A DNA stretch of 64,000 bases from an uncultured Oleispira sp. (GTDB lineage: Bacteria; Pseudomonadota; Gammaproteobacteria; Pseudomonadales; Oceanobacteraceae). Both the position numbers and the translations under genes were made by a program. Location: the NCBI GenBank assembly GCA_913061415.1, contig CAJXUD010000005.1, positions 124,001 through 188,000 of the forward strand, given 5' to 3'. The notes under the pieces were generated by a model. It was not told the DNA's origin. It saw only the letters and a program-made list of their open reading frames with translations, and searched no databases. Below are positions 55,339 through 64,000 of this stretch, one piece after another (position 1 is the first letter of the stretch; each line of letters begins with the position of its first letter).

Positions 55339-58218
55339 CTACTTAGTCAATTCTACTTTTCTTAAAACCCTGAAGCCCGTTACATCTTTTGCTTCCAGAC
55401 TATAATTCTGTAAAGCTAATGTATTACAGCTCTCCATTGGCGTTAGAATTGAACCGCCAGCCGCTTGATGTTTACTCCCGTCAAATACGACCTCTTGTGC
55501 ATTACCAACATGGCCAATCAACCCCCAATCATTAGCTTGACCAATATCGACAGGCAATAGGCGAGTGCCTTTGATTAACCCCCGTGAATTTAGCTGACAA
55601 TTTCTATTATTATCGAGTTCACTATTCTTCGCCTTGGCTGCATGCTGCCATTCACTATAAGTCGGCAAACGATAATCAAACTCTGTTTCCTGACTGAGCC
55701 ATTTTATATAGCCGTCTATTTGGCTTAACGTGTAGCCAGTAGCAGGAAGTTGAAAGCTTTTATCTTCTGGTACATCGCATTCATTGGAGGCCTGGCAGTA
55801 GCTTGCCATTTCGCCTTGAGTCACTTCGTATTTCCCAATTGAATATATGCCTAACGCTTCGCTTTCTACCACAACTAACTCAGGGCCACGCTGAGCTAAA
55901 TCACTAATAAGTCTATCTGTACACGAGTAGCGGCGACCTTTTTCGGCAAAGGCCGGTGAGCAGGAGTCAAACGGTCTAATTGTTATATCATTAAGTACAG
56001 CGGCATAACTTGGAAACATGCCTTTTGCCTTTGCTAATACAACCTTACCCGCACTCGGATCGGTCTCACCAAACAGTCGAATGCATTGGCCTAGGTTTTC
56101 AACATGCACAACATTACCAGCTGTCACTTCGCTTGAAATTGAGCGGAAGTTACGGCTTAGTTTTGTTAATGCTCTCTGTAAGCCCTTCATGCTGTATGTA
56201 AACGAATCATTAACGACCGTCAACTGCTCTGAGCAAGAGTTAACATCTCGGGTAACCGCTGAATTTTGCGCTTGATAAGCACTTAAACTAGATTGTCTAA
56301 CGATGTATTGATCTTGCTTTTTCTTTTCTTGCCACTTTTCAGTCAACAGCTTTTGAGTGCTATCAATCTCTTCGTTACCATTATCATACTGACGCGCTAA
56401 ACCAATCATTTTTTGAGCAGTCGCAAAGTCTTCGATATAGATTTTATCTCTGGCTTGTGAAAGGTAAACGTTTGAGACCTTTTGATAGTAACCGTCTAGC
56501 CACTTACTGGTATCTCGCTGCCCAACATTGAATTTATTTTCTGCATCCATAATGAAAGACTGAAGATAGCCTTCAGTATTATTATTGTAAAAGTCATTAA
56601 ACCAATGAGTAGGCTTATACACTTCACTTAAGGATGAAATATTTCTACCTACAGATAGTTGCCACTCTAGACTGTCGGATGACGAAGACACAAAGGCATG
56701 CTCTTCTAATTTTTCCTTCAAAAGATTCGCACGGTCTGAGTAGTAACTTAACTGGCTATCCAGAGTCGACTTAACCTGATTTATTTTCTGATTTTTCAAC
56801 TTTTCTTCTGCTAACCGAGCATTTTCAACTTCTATCGCCTTTTGGGCCGCAATCTTTTGCTCTTCAATTAATTGCTGCTCTTTAAGTAACGCCTGCTCTT
56901 TTATTAAGATTTCTTGTTGTTGCTGGTAATAAAGCCCACCACTAGCTAACAGTGCGATAACTAAACCGAGAAAAATTATCTTTGCTGCTCGCCCAATCTT
57001 ATTTCTTTCTGGTAAAAAATCGTTTAAAAATTCATCAACTGTTTCGTATCGATCTTTTCTGTCGATGGCTATAGATTTCTGTAGCGCTTTAACTTGACCG
57101 CGCTTTAGCCCCTCTACGACCGGAAGCTTAATTTGCTTTGTCGAAATCTTATTTGCTGGAACCTTGCCATACGGATGTCGACCCGTTAATACTTCATACG
57201 CCACACAACCTAACGCATAGACGTCATCACTTTTACAAGCATCCTGACCATTGTGCATTTCCTTACTGGCATAAGCAGGTGTTAATGCATTCAATGTTGA
57301 TGCATCAAACATTGTATGGTCACGACTATCGCCATCAGTATCAACGCCTGAAACTTGACCTGTACCGATTTCAGCAACTGCTCGAGCAATACCAAAATCA
57401 AAAACCTTGGCTACTTTGCTAGAGGTATAAAATATATTGCCTGGTTTAAAATCTGAGTGAACAATATTATGTTTGTGGGCTTCAGCCAGTGCACCACCGA
57501 CCTGACGAATAATATTAAGAGCGTCTTCTTGAGCGAAACCTTTTTTGTTTCTTTTAATAATATGATTTAAATCTTCACCACGTAATAATTCCATGGTCAT
57601 GAAGACTGTTTCACCATCACGGTCAAAGTCGTATACACGTACAATATTGGGGTGTGCTAATTTTTGACTTTTTTGAGCTTCTCGCTGCAAAGCGATGAAA
57701 GCCGACGGGTGATCTTTAAACGCATCGTTTAATAATTTAACTGCAACCCAGGGATTATTATCTTGCGCTTCAACTTTTCGAAGATCTTTGGCTTTATAAA
57801 CCGTTCCCATACCACCAACACCCAACTTGGATGCTAATAGAAAACGCTGATTAATGATTTGAATACTTCGATGCTTACTCTTTAAGCCTTTAACTTCCTG
57901 ATTGGTTCTATTAATTGCATCAGTGAGTGAAGCGCCAGTCGTTGAGCTTGTATTATCAGTACGAGATATAGAATGTTCAAAATCGATGCGAGTTTCTTCG
58001 CCATTATCTATCGGTAAACTGACAGAGCGCATGCGAGTACGATCATCGGAGTTTTCATTTTCGAAGTTTGCAGATTTTTTTTCTACAGGACGGCGCTTAC
58101 CTTGTGCAAGCTGAGTCGCATCATCTAGACCTGAGTTTCGGTCTGAGTTGGATTGAATAACAGTGCCATCTTCCTGATCACTGTTCTTCTTTATAACGTC
58201 TTTAACATCTTCTGACAC
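55339..58218 (-). CDS. PpkA-like membrane Ser/Thr kinase with C-terminal FGE-like domain
   Basis: A 959-residue kinase likely to regulate T6SS assembly by phosphorylating the FHA protein, as PpkA does (family knowledge). A disordered N-terminus of about 120 residues is followed by the kinase: glycine loop LGVGGMGTVYKAKD near 129, catalytic loop HSDFKPGNIF near 254 (HSD where HRD is usual), and DFGIARAV near 274. A membrane segment (IIFLGLVIALLASGGLYY) at about 410-430 is followed by a coiled coil rich in Gln and Glu. The end (about 795-955) is a FGE/SUMF1-like domain (YEVTQGEMASYCQA, YRLPTYSEWQHAA). A GTG start at 58218 has AAGGGA upstream. It is divergent from fha and co-directional with tpsB. 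Confidence 0.9.
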   Translation of the reverse strand: MSEDVKDVIKKNSDQEDGTVIQSNSDRNSGLDDATQLAQGKRRPVEKKSANFENENSDDRTRMRSVSLPIDNGEETRIDFEHSISRTDNTSSTTGASLTDAINRTNQEVKGLKSKHRSIQIINQRFLLASKLGVGGMGTVYKAKDLRKVEAQDNNPWVAVKLLNDAFKDHPSAFIALQREAQKSQKLAHPNIVRVYDFDRDGETVFMTMELLRGEDLNHIIKRNKKGFAQEDALNIIRQVGGALAEAHKHNIVHSDFKPGNIFYTSSKVAKVFDFGIARAVAEIGTGQVSGVDTDGDSRDHTMFDASTLNALTPAYASKEMHNGQDACKSDDVYALGCVAYEVLTGRHPYGKVPANKISTKQIKLPVVEGLKRGQVKALQKSIAIDRKDRYETVDEFLNDFLPERNKIGRAAKIIFLGLVIALLASGGLYYQQQQEILIKEQALLKEQQLIEEQKIAAQKAIEVENARLAEEKLKNQKINQVKSTLDSQLSYYSDRANLLKEKLEEHAFVSSSSDSLEWQLSVGRNISSLSEVYKPTHWFNDFYNNNTEGYLQSFIMDAENKFNVGQRDTSKWLDGYYQKVSNVYLSQARDKIYIEDFATAQKMIGLARQYDNGNEEIDSTQKLLTEKWQEKKKQDQYIVRQSSLSAYQAQNSAVTRDVNSCSEQLTVVNDSFTYSMKGLQRALTKLSRNFRSISSEVTAGNVVHVENLGQCIRLFGETDPSAGKVVLAKAKGMFPSYAAVLNDITIRPFDSCSPAFAEKGRRYSCTDRLISDLAQRGPELVVVESEALGIYSIGKYEVTQGEMASYCQASNECDVPEDKSFQLPATGYTLSQIDGYIKWLSQETEFDYRLPTYSEWQHAAKAKNSELDNNRNCQLNSRGLIKGTRLLPVDIGQANDWGLIGHVGNAQEVVFDGSKHQAAGGSILTPMESCNTLALQNYSLEAKDVTGFRVLRKVELTK

Positions 58219-58435
58219 GTCAAAAATCCCTTATTTGAGCGGCCTAATACTTTAGCATTAGTAATGATTATTTATTCTTCATTACTAACATTTATGGCGG
58301 TGACGATAACAGAGTTTTAAAATTTAATGTAGATAATTTTCTCATTTTTTAATTTTTGCGTAGACCAAGTAATAAAAAACTGCAAAATAAAATGTAATTC
58401 TTTTTTTTGATGTTATCATTCATCCTTTAAGGAAT

Positions 58436-58492
58436 AGGTACTACCCATAAATATATAGGTACTAAAAACAGGTACTAAACATACAGGTACTA
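58436..58492. promoter_or_regulatory. Array of four AGGTACTA motifs in the divergent kinase/fha region
   Basis: AGGTACTA is repeated four times in the same direction at 58436, 58457, 58470 and 58485, spaced 21, 13 and 15 bases, ending 23 bases before the fha start. The same AGGTACTAAC word occurs near other genes (11317, 14081). It could be a regulator site array or a low-complexity repeat. The remaining part of this 296-base gap is AT-rich and must hold the promoters of both operons. Confidence 0.5.
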
Positions 58493-58514
58493 ACCAAACA
58501 CGATTTATTATGAA

Positions 58515-60101
58515 ATGGATTTCATGAAGTTAACATTCAAAATTATTAATAATCCGTCTTGCGGAACCCCTTCTGAAAAAACCATCACGTTTGGTACGGG
58601 CGTTTCTATTATTGGTCGCAACTCCAGTTGTGATTGGATTTTACCCGATCCAGATCGTTTCATTTCTTCCAAACATGCAGAAGTATTCACTCGTGATAAT
58701 CAGTTTTATTTAAAAGACATCAGTTCCAATGGAACAATAAACGGTCTGACTGATGAAAATATTGGTCATAACCAAGAACTTATTATTACAGAAGGCCAAA
58801 CTTTTTTAGTCGGTGACTATCTAATTCAAGCCAGCGTTCAACTTACTTCAAATACAGACTTTCAGAACTCCAGCCCGTCACTAGCAGCCGAACATGCAGA
58901 GTGGGATAATCAAATGGATGATTTTTGGGGAAATAGTTCTGATCCTTTAGACTTACTAGCGCCCAATAGAAGCACTGCCCATAACTCAGAAGTTCAGCAA
59001 ACAACTCCCTCTCTTGCCAATAGCATTGAACGCACGCCTGCATTTAAGCAAGCGATGAGTTTCTCAGAAAAAAGTACTAGTACAACTCCCATCCCTAGTT
59101 CAGATGCGGTGATCGAAGGCATTCCAGAAAACTGGGACAATACAAGTTTTTCATTTCCTGAGCCGGAAGAAAAACCTCCTGCAGCTGCACTTAGCTCGAT
59201 TAATCAATGCTCCTTAGATAACAGCTCTGTCGAAACCGAAGCTACCAATACCCGCGACAAAAATATCAATGCTACGCCGCCTAGTAGTGCACTTAGCGAT
59301 ATCAATAATATCGATGATGATGATGATTTCTTTTCTGGTTTGATTGAAGACAGCTTGTATTCTGAAGAGTTACCTCCCGCTATTAATGCAATACCAAGCC
59401 CCGCTATTGCTGAGCGTGCGAGCATGTTGGAACGACCTGCTAATACGCGCCCAAGAAAACGTAAAAATCCAGAAGCCGTGGTGAATCAACCCACCGCTCC
59501 TTCTAGTGATAATTTATTAGTTATCGCTAAAAATGAATTTCAACAGCAGGGTTATAACCAAGACTTATTGACGGAAGAAGTTGCAGTTCAGTGGCTGGCA
59601 TTAATGCCTACGGTTATGCAAAGTACCATTGAATTGTTGCAGGCAAGAGCGGCGATTAAAAATGAATTTCGTGTGAGTAAAACCCTACTAACTACGTCTG
59701 AAAATAACCCACTTAAATTTTCAAGTAATGCCGAAGATGCTATCAATTCTTTATTTCACCACAAGCGTCCAGGTTTTTTAAGCAGTGACCTCGCATTCAA
59801 GCAAGCATTTAAAGACATCAATCAACATCAATCTGCATTATTGCATGGCGTGCGAGTAGCCATGACGGATCTGCTTAAACAGTTTGATGCTGACTCTTTA
59901 GAAGATAGCTTTAACAAAAACAACAAAAGTACTGGGCTGCTTGACAAATTTAGCACGACAAAATCTTCTCAAGCGAAACTATGGCAGCAATATAAAGACC
60001 TTTACAACTCAGAATACAAAGTCGACTCCGACGATAGTTTTCAGCGTATTTTTGGTGAAACCTTTGCTCAAGCCTACGACGAATTTAACAGCCATGAATA
60101 A
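58515..60101 (+). CDS. tagH: T6SS FHA-domain protein (TagH/ImpI/Fha type)
   Basis: A 528-residue protein with an N-terminal FHA domain, residues about 5-100: IIGRNSSCDWILPDPDRFIS, SKHAEVF and DISSNGT. A long, low-complexity acidic linker (about 120-320) follows, then a C-terminal TagH/VasC-type domain from about residue 340 (ALMPTVMQSTIELLQARAAI, NPLKFSSNAEDAIN, QAFKDINQHQSALLHGVRVA). It would bind phosphorylated partners of the divergent PpkA-like kinase. The start may instead be the ATG at 58524 (MKLTFKI); there is no strong Shine-Dalgarno sequence for either. tssJ overlaps its end by 8 bases. Confidence 0.93.
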   Translation: MDFMKLTFKIINNPSCGTPSEKTITFGTGVSIIGRNSSCDWILPDPDRFISSKHAEVFTRDNQFYLKDISSNGTINGLTDENIGHNQELIITEGQTFLVGDYLIQASVQLTSNTDFQNSSPSLAAEHAEWDNQMDDFWGNSSDPLDLLAPNRSTAHNSEVQQTTPSLANSIERTPAFKQAMSFSEKSTSTTPIPSSDAVIEGIPENWDNTSFSFPEPEEKPPAAALSSINQCSLDNSSVETEATNTRDKNINATPPSSALSDINNIDDDDDFFSGLIEDSLYSEELPPAINAIPSPAIAERASMLERPANTRPRKRKNPEAVVNQPTAPSSDNLLVIAKNEFQQQGYNQDLLTEEVAVQWLALMPTVMQSTIELLQARAAIKNEFRVSKTLLTTSENNPLKFSSNAEDAINSLFHHKRPGFLSSDLAFKQAFKDINQHQSALLHGVRVAMTDLLKQFDADSLEDSFNKNNKSTGLLDKFSTTKSSQAKLWQQYKDLYNSEYKVDSDDSFQRIFGETFAQAYDEFNSHE

Positions 60102-60618
60102 CCCCTTAATAACAATGTTCAATGATTACAGCAAATTTTTGATGATTGCCTTCACGCTATTATTTAGCTGTGTCGGTTGCTCTACCTTAAAGAAAGACGG
60201 TGTTGATGCGCATTTTGAAATTATTACATCCAATTTCATAAATCCTGATCATAACAACGAAAGCAGACCATTAAACGTCACACTGTATTACTTATCAGAA
60301 ACTGAAGAATTTCTAAAAGCGGATTATTTTGATTTGTTTCATACAGAAGATGACCCTTTAGCTGGCAGTCTACTTCAGAAATCGAACGTTTTAGTTTTGC
60401 CGAATGCACGCAAACTCTACCATGAAGAGGTTCCTGAGAACGTTCGTGCAATTGGTGTTATTTATCAATTTAGAAAATTAGAAGAGTCTCAATGGCGCGC
60501 TGTTATTGAAACCCCTGAGAAATGTTTTTTTGGCTATATATGCCGATCAATATTGCACAGCTCAAACCTATTTATCTCTATTGATGAGCTAAATACTAAA
60601 ATAAAATTAGTTGATTAA
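60094..60618 (+). CDS. tssJ: T6SS outer-membrane lipoprotein TssJ
   Basis: Anchors the T6SS membrane complex to the outer membrane. The start is taken at ATG 60094 (174 residues), which overlaps the fha stop; the longer frame to 59941 would read through fha. A lipobox (FSCVGC) follows IAFTLLFSCVG, and the mature part has LNVTLYYLSETEEFLKADYF and ESQWRAVIETPEK, typical of TssJ. In-frame ATGs at 60115 and 60139 are alternatives. tssK follows after 3 bases. Confidence 0.9.
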   Translation: MNNPLITMFNDYSKFLMIAFTLLFSCVGCSTLKKDGVDAHFEIITSNFINPDHNNESRPLNVTLYYLSETEEFLKADYFDLFHTEDDPLAGSLLQKSNVLVLPNARKLYHEEVPENVRAIGVIYQFRKLEESQWRAVIETPEKCFFGYICRSILHSSNLFISIDELNTKIKLVD

Positions 60619-60621
60619 ATT

Positions 60622-61959
60622 ATGTCTAGAGAAAACAAAGTACTGTGGACTGAAGGTTTATTTATTAAACCCGCACACTTTCAACAAAATGACCGATATT
60701 TTGAATCTTACATTAATAAAGTAAGACAGCTCAGTGGTCCTTATGCCTGGGGTTTTGATGAACTAACCATTGATAGCCAACTGTTAGACCAAGGAAAAAT
60801 TGCAATCCGCAGTGCCTCGGGAATTATGCCAGACGGTACGCCTTTCAATATTCCAGAAGAAGACCCAGCTCCTGCTCCGATTGATTTAAAGGAAGGCGTT
60901 ATTAATCAGCAGGTTTATCTTTGCCTGCCTATTCGTTCTAGCGAAGTCGAAGTATTTTACCCAGATTCAGAACAAGGTCTTCAGCGATATACGTCAAAAA
61001 CATTAGAAGCCAATGACTCTTCTACGCATCGCCCTAGCTCTACCACCCTGATGGTTGGGGGCTTACGCTTTACGATCATGCTAGAAAACGATACTCGCTC
61101 TCAATATAGCAGTCTCGCTATCGCAAACGTTTCAGAGTGCTCGAAAGATAAGCAAATTAGTTTCAATCATCGCTTCATCCCGCCACTCATTAATTGTAAC
61201 GCCAGTGATAACCTATCTGACTTGCTTACATTAACAAAAGACTTACTGAATCAGCGCGCGCTTGATTTAAGTGGCAGAATATCAGCCAGTGCTTCGGGTA
61301 CCGGCGGCGTCGCAGAAGTTGAAGACTTTTTAAGTTTGCAACTTGTTAATCGCTATACCCAACTAATGCAGCACCTCATTGGCTTGCCCAGGCTGCACCC
61401 TGAATTAGCGTATCAGCACATGATTATGCTTGTTGGTGAGTTGGCTTCTTTTTCTGAAAAGCGAATCATGCCTAACCTTGACGGTTACCGACACGACAAT
61501 ATAGCCGATACCTTTGCACCACTGGCCGATTTGATCAAAGAAAGCCTATCATCACTTTCAACCAAAGCCCGGGCGTTTAATATCCCACTGAAAGATCCAA
61601 AGTATGGTATTTACCGAGCCATTTTGTCAGACCCTCAACTGGTTCAAAGCTCTACATTTGTGCTGACTATTAAAGCCGATATTCCAAGCGAAGATTTACA
61701 ACGTAACTTCCCTAATTTAGTAAAAATCAGCTCTATTGAAAAAATCCGTGAGCTCATCATGGTTAGCTTGCCGGGCATTAACATCAAGCTACTTCCTTAT
61801 ATGCCAAGAGAGCTGCCTTACCACGATGGTTTTATTCCTTTTGAGCTCGATAGAAATTGTGAAGCATGGCAAGACTTAAAGAATAGCAGCGGCATGGCCA
61901 TTCATATTGGTGATCAGGTGCCTGGTCTTAAATTACAGCTCTGGGCAATACAAAGGTAA
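60622..61959 (+). CDS. tssK: T6SS baseplate-membrane linker TssK
   Basis: A 445-residue protein that connects baseplate and membrane complex. Family N-terminus: NKVLWTEGLFIKPAHFQQND, then YAWGFDELTIDSQLL; conserved C-terminal LGDQ-type segment VPGLKLQLWAIQR. The length is typical (about 445). It has 3 bases to tssJ and 6 to tssL. Confidence 0.96.
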   Translation: MSRENKVLWTEGLFIKPAHFQQNDRYFESYINKVRQLSGPYAWGFDELTIDSQLLDQGKIAIRSASGIMPDGTPFNIPEEDPAPAPIDLKEGVINQQVYLCLPIRSSEVEVFYPDSEQGLQRYTSKTLEANDSSTHRPSSTTLMVGGLRFTIMLENDTRSQYSSLAIANVSECSKDKQISFNHRFIPPLINCNASDNLSDLLTLTKDLLNQRALDLSGRISASASGTGGVAEVEDFLSLQLVNRYTQLMQHLIGLPRLHPELAYQHMIMLVGELASFSEKRIMPNLDGYRHDNIADTFAPLADLIKESLSSLSTKARAFNIPLKDPKYGIYRAILSDPQLVQSSTFVLTIKADIPSEDLQRNFPNLVKISSIEKIRELIMVSLPGINIKLLPYMPRELPYHDGFIPFELDRNCEAWQDLKNSSGMAIHIGDQVPGLKLQLWAIQR

Positions 61960-61965
61960 AGTGAT

Positions 61966-63321
61966 ATGAGCCAGGATGATCGTTTCTTTCAAGAAAATAA
62001 TGCCGCAGACGATGATGCAGATCGTACTGTGTTTATCTCGCGACCGGCTAGTAATCGTCAACGCAGTCGTGCAAGTGCGCCGCCAGGGCAACCTGCCTTT
62101 AGCCAGCAAAATGCAACACCGCCTCCTGTTCAACAGATGCGCTCCCCTGCGGCAGTATCTCTTCATTGCGATGTTAATGTTATTGTATCGGCGGCTACTC
62201 CTCTGCTGACGTTAGGCATTAATGCTCGCTCTATGAGCCACCATCCTGACCCAAAAGCACTGTATCAACAGATCGCTGAAGATCTAAAAGCCATTGATTT
62301 ACAATTAAAAAACCAAGGTCTGCCAAAAGAAACCATCATAACGGCCCGCTACATCATTTGCGCCTACCTAGATGAAATGGTGATGTCTACCCCGTGGGGT
62401 GGACAGAGTTTATGGGCGACTCGCAACCTATTAATGACGTTCCACAAAAACAATCAAGGTGGCACTCAGTTTTTTGACATAATTAATCTACTAACTCAAA
62501 GCCCAGCCATGAACTTGGATTTAATTGAGCTGTGCTACCTCATTCTACAATTAGGATTTCAAGGGCGTTACCGAATCAGCGACACAGGGTCTATCGAACT
62601 ATCCAGTATTCAAGACAATCTTTATCAAATCATTTCAACTTATCGCCCTGCAGCACCTAAGCAGCTTTCAAATCATTGGCGCGGCGCGGTTAATGAAGAA
62701 AAGACCAATTTATCAGGCAATAAACGCTTATTAATTGCAGCAGGGGTTTCTCTGTTAATCGCCATACTGACCTTCACAGCCTTTGTTATTACACTAGGTC
62801 AGCAATCAGATCCTGTGGCTATCAAAACGGCGTCTATTTCAAGTAATTTACAACCGATCGTCAGAAATAATCGACCTATTAAGCGTACGACACACTTAAG
62901 CTATATCCGTAACCAGTTAAAACACGACATCAATCAAAACAATTTAACCGTTGAAGATATCTCTGGGGGGGTACGTATTATCGTTTTTGGCTCCAACTTG
63001 TTTAAACCGTCCTCTGCCAAGTTGACTCAGCAAAAAGAAATAACCATTGCCAACATTATCGCCACCTTAAAAAATACCCCTGGGTTTATTCAAGTGACTG
63101 GCCATACCGATGACATTCCTATTAGAACATTACAATTCCCATCAAACTGGGAGTTATCAAGCAAGCGTGCTAATACCATCGTCCAACTGATTCAAACACA
63201 CCTACCAGAAAGAGAAATAGTAGGTGAAGGTGTAGCAGATTCGTCACCGATCGTACCCAATGACTCGAACGAAAATAGAGCCATCAACCGCCGCATCGAA
63301 ATTAACTTGTATACGATATGA
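61966..63321 (+). CDS. tssL: T6SS inner-membrane protein TssL with C-terminal OmpA domain
   Basis: A 451-residue protein with a DotU/TssL cytoplasmic domain (residues about 65-215: DLKAIDLQLKNQG, YIICAYLDEMVMSTPWGGQS, NLLMTFHKNNQGGTQFF), one membrane segment (LLIAAGVSLLIAILTFTAFV, about 257-280) and an OmpA-type peptidoglycan-binding domain (VTGHTDDIPI, NRRIEINLY) at the end. This is the 'evolved' TssL form, which reaches the cell wall. The N-terminal 60 residues are Pro/Gln-rich. Its stop overlaps the tssM start (ATGA). Confidence 0.95.
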   Translation: MSQDDRFFQENNAADDDADRTVFISRPASNRQRSRASAPPGQPAFSQQNATPPPVQQMRSPAAVSLHCDVNVIVSAATPLLTLGINARSMSHHPDPKALYQQIAEDLKAIDLQLKNQGLPKETIITARYIICAYLDEMVMSTPWGGQSLWATRNLLMTFHKNNQGGTQFFDIINLLTQSPAMNLDLIELCYLILQLGFQGRYRISDTGSIELSSIQDNLYQIISTYRPAAPKQLSNHWRGAVNEEKTNLSGNKRLLIAAGVSLLIAILTFTAFVITLGQQSDPVAIKTASISSNLQPIVRNNRPIKRTTHLSYIRNQLKHDINQNNLTVEDISGGVRIIVFGSNLFKPSSAKLTQQKEITIANIIATLKNTPGFIQVTGHTDDIPIRTLQFPSNWELSSKRANTIVQLIQTHLPEREIVGEGVADSSPIVPNDSNENRAINRRIEINLYTI

Positions 63322-64000
63322 ACCTCATGAATAAATTAAAGAGTTTTTTTAGTAGTCCTTGGACGATCGGTATATTTTTATTAATTATCTTAGCCGTATT
63401 TATCTTCCTAATTGGCCCACTCATCAGTATTGGTGAGTGGACACCTTTAGCGGATACAACGAATCAGTGGATAACACTCATATTTGTTATTTGTGCATGG
63501 TTCATCAAACGCTTGATCACCATTATCATTGATAATAAAAAAGAACAAGGCATGGTTGAAGCCATTGTCGAAGACAACTCAGCTGACGACGTTAACCAAG
63601 AAGAGCTTAAAGTTTTACAATCACGTTTCTCTGAAGCAATGACGTTATTAAATAAAGGCACAGGTTTTTTCAAGAAAAAACTAAACCTTTATTCGTTGCC
63701 TTGGTACATTATTATTGGCCCTCCTGGTAGTGGTAAAACCACCGCATTGATCAACTCTGGGCTTAAATTTCCTCTCACCGAGAGCACGGGAAAACAGTCA
63801 ATTGAAGGTGTTGGTGGTACTCGTAATTGTGATTGGTGGTTCACCGATCAAGCCGTTATGATCGATACCGCAGGCCGCTACGTGACTCAAGATAGCAACC
63901 AAGATACCGATAGCAGTGGTTGGCTCAATTTTTTATCATTACTAAAAAAATATCGTAAAAGACAACCCGTCAATGGGGCTTTTGTCACCATCAGTGCCAG
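63318..64000 (+). CDS. tssM: T6SS inner-membrane protein TssM (IcmF), 5' part
   Basis: Cut by the right edge; 227 complete codons visible. Two N-terminal membrane segments (WTIGIFLLIILAVFIFLIG and WITLIFVICAWFIKR), then a Walker A in YIIIGPPGSGKTTALINSGL and a Walker B-type MIDTAGRY. TssM bridges TssL and TssJ across the periplasm. The ATG at 63318 overlaps the tssL stop by four bases; the ATG at 63327 in the same frame is an alternative. Confidence 0.95.
   Translation, partial: MNLMNKLKSFFSSPWTIGIFLLIILAVFIFLIGPLISIGEWTPLADTTNQWITLIFVICAWFIKRLITIIIDNKKEQGMVEAIVEDNSADDVNQEELKVLQSRFSEAMTLLNKGTGFFKKKLNLYSLPWYIIIGPPGSGKTTALINSGLKFPLTESTGKQSIEGVGGTRNCDWWFTDQAVMIDTAGRYVTQDSNQDTDSSGWLNFLSLLKKYRKRQPVNGAFVTISA

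Noticed and set aside
59941-60093. TssJ starting at 59941 with a long N-terminus
   Set aside because: That segment lies within fha in another phase and would put the lipobox far from the N-terminus; the start at 60094 gives a normal lipoprotein signal.

Overview
The window looks like chromosomal DNA from a marine-type gammaproteobacterium of moderate GC content, probably close to the Oceanospirillales (inference from the gene set; no search was possible). Supporting signs are a prfB-lysS pair with the usual RF2 frameshift site, a full-length PurL, MltF and TadA of gammaproteobacterial length, a FadL-type porin, and a MesX/MesD folate-independent methionine synthase pair. I saw no rRNA, tRNA, CRISPR array, insertion sequence or phage gene.

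Left part (1-14000, all minus strand): an operon of three secreted proteins with a shared N-terminal pattern (FilA/DUF6160-like) followed by a C-type-lectin-like secreted protein that runs off the left edge. Then come ung, lysS and prfB, a 1085-residue lipoprotein, and an 833-residue exported two-haem cytochrome c with an N-terminal IPT-like domain. Rho-independent terminators separate these units.

Middle (14000-31000): housekeeping and metabolism genes, namely purL, mltF, tadA, a hotdog thioesterase, small unknown proteins, a FadL-family porin, an NhaC-family antiporter with a GC-rich structured leader, a phosphoribosyltransferase, mesX-mesD and a TauE/SafE permease. REP-like palindromes and short tandem repeats sit between the genes here.

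Right part (30286-64000): a type VI secretion locus made of blocks in alternating orientation. A minus-strand VgrG module (vgrG, an unknown 410-residue protein, a propeller-type lipoprotein, a 1644-residue protein with an internal OmpA-like domain, and a membrane-anchored lytic transglycosylase) is divergent from tssE-tssF-tssG. Facing these is tssA-tssB-tssC-hcp. Next, on the minus strand, a PpkA-like kinase is in tandem with a two-partner secretion pair (TpsB transporter, then TpsA filamentous exoprotein). Divergent from the kinase is fha(tagH)-tssJ-tssK-tssL-tssM, with tssM cut by the right edge. The T6SS genes would give baseplate (E, F, G, K), sheath (B, C), tube (Hcp), spike (VgrG), cap (A) and membrane complex (J, L, M), with kinase and FHA protein as post-translational control. 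ClpV and PAAR genes were not seen; they may lie outside the window.

The most unusual features are the two-partner secretion system lying within the T6SS locus and apparently co-transcribed with its kinase, the five-gene VgrG cargo module of mostly unrecognised proteins, and the lectin plus FilA-like operon with a long palindrome abutting its likely promoter. Several starts were moved from the longest open frame to an internal start on Shine-Dalgarno or family grounds; this is stated for each.
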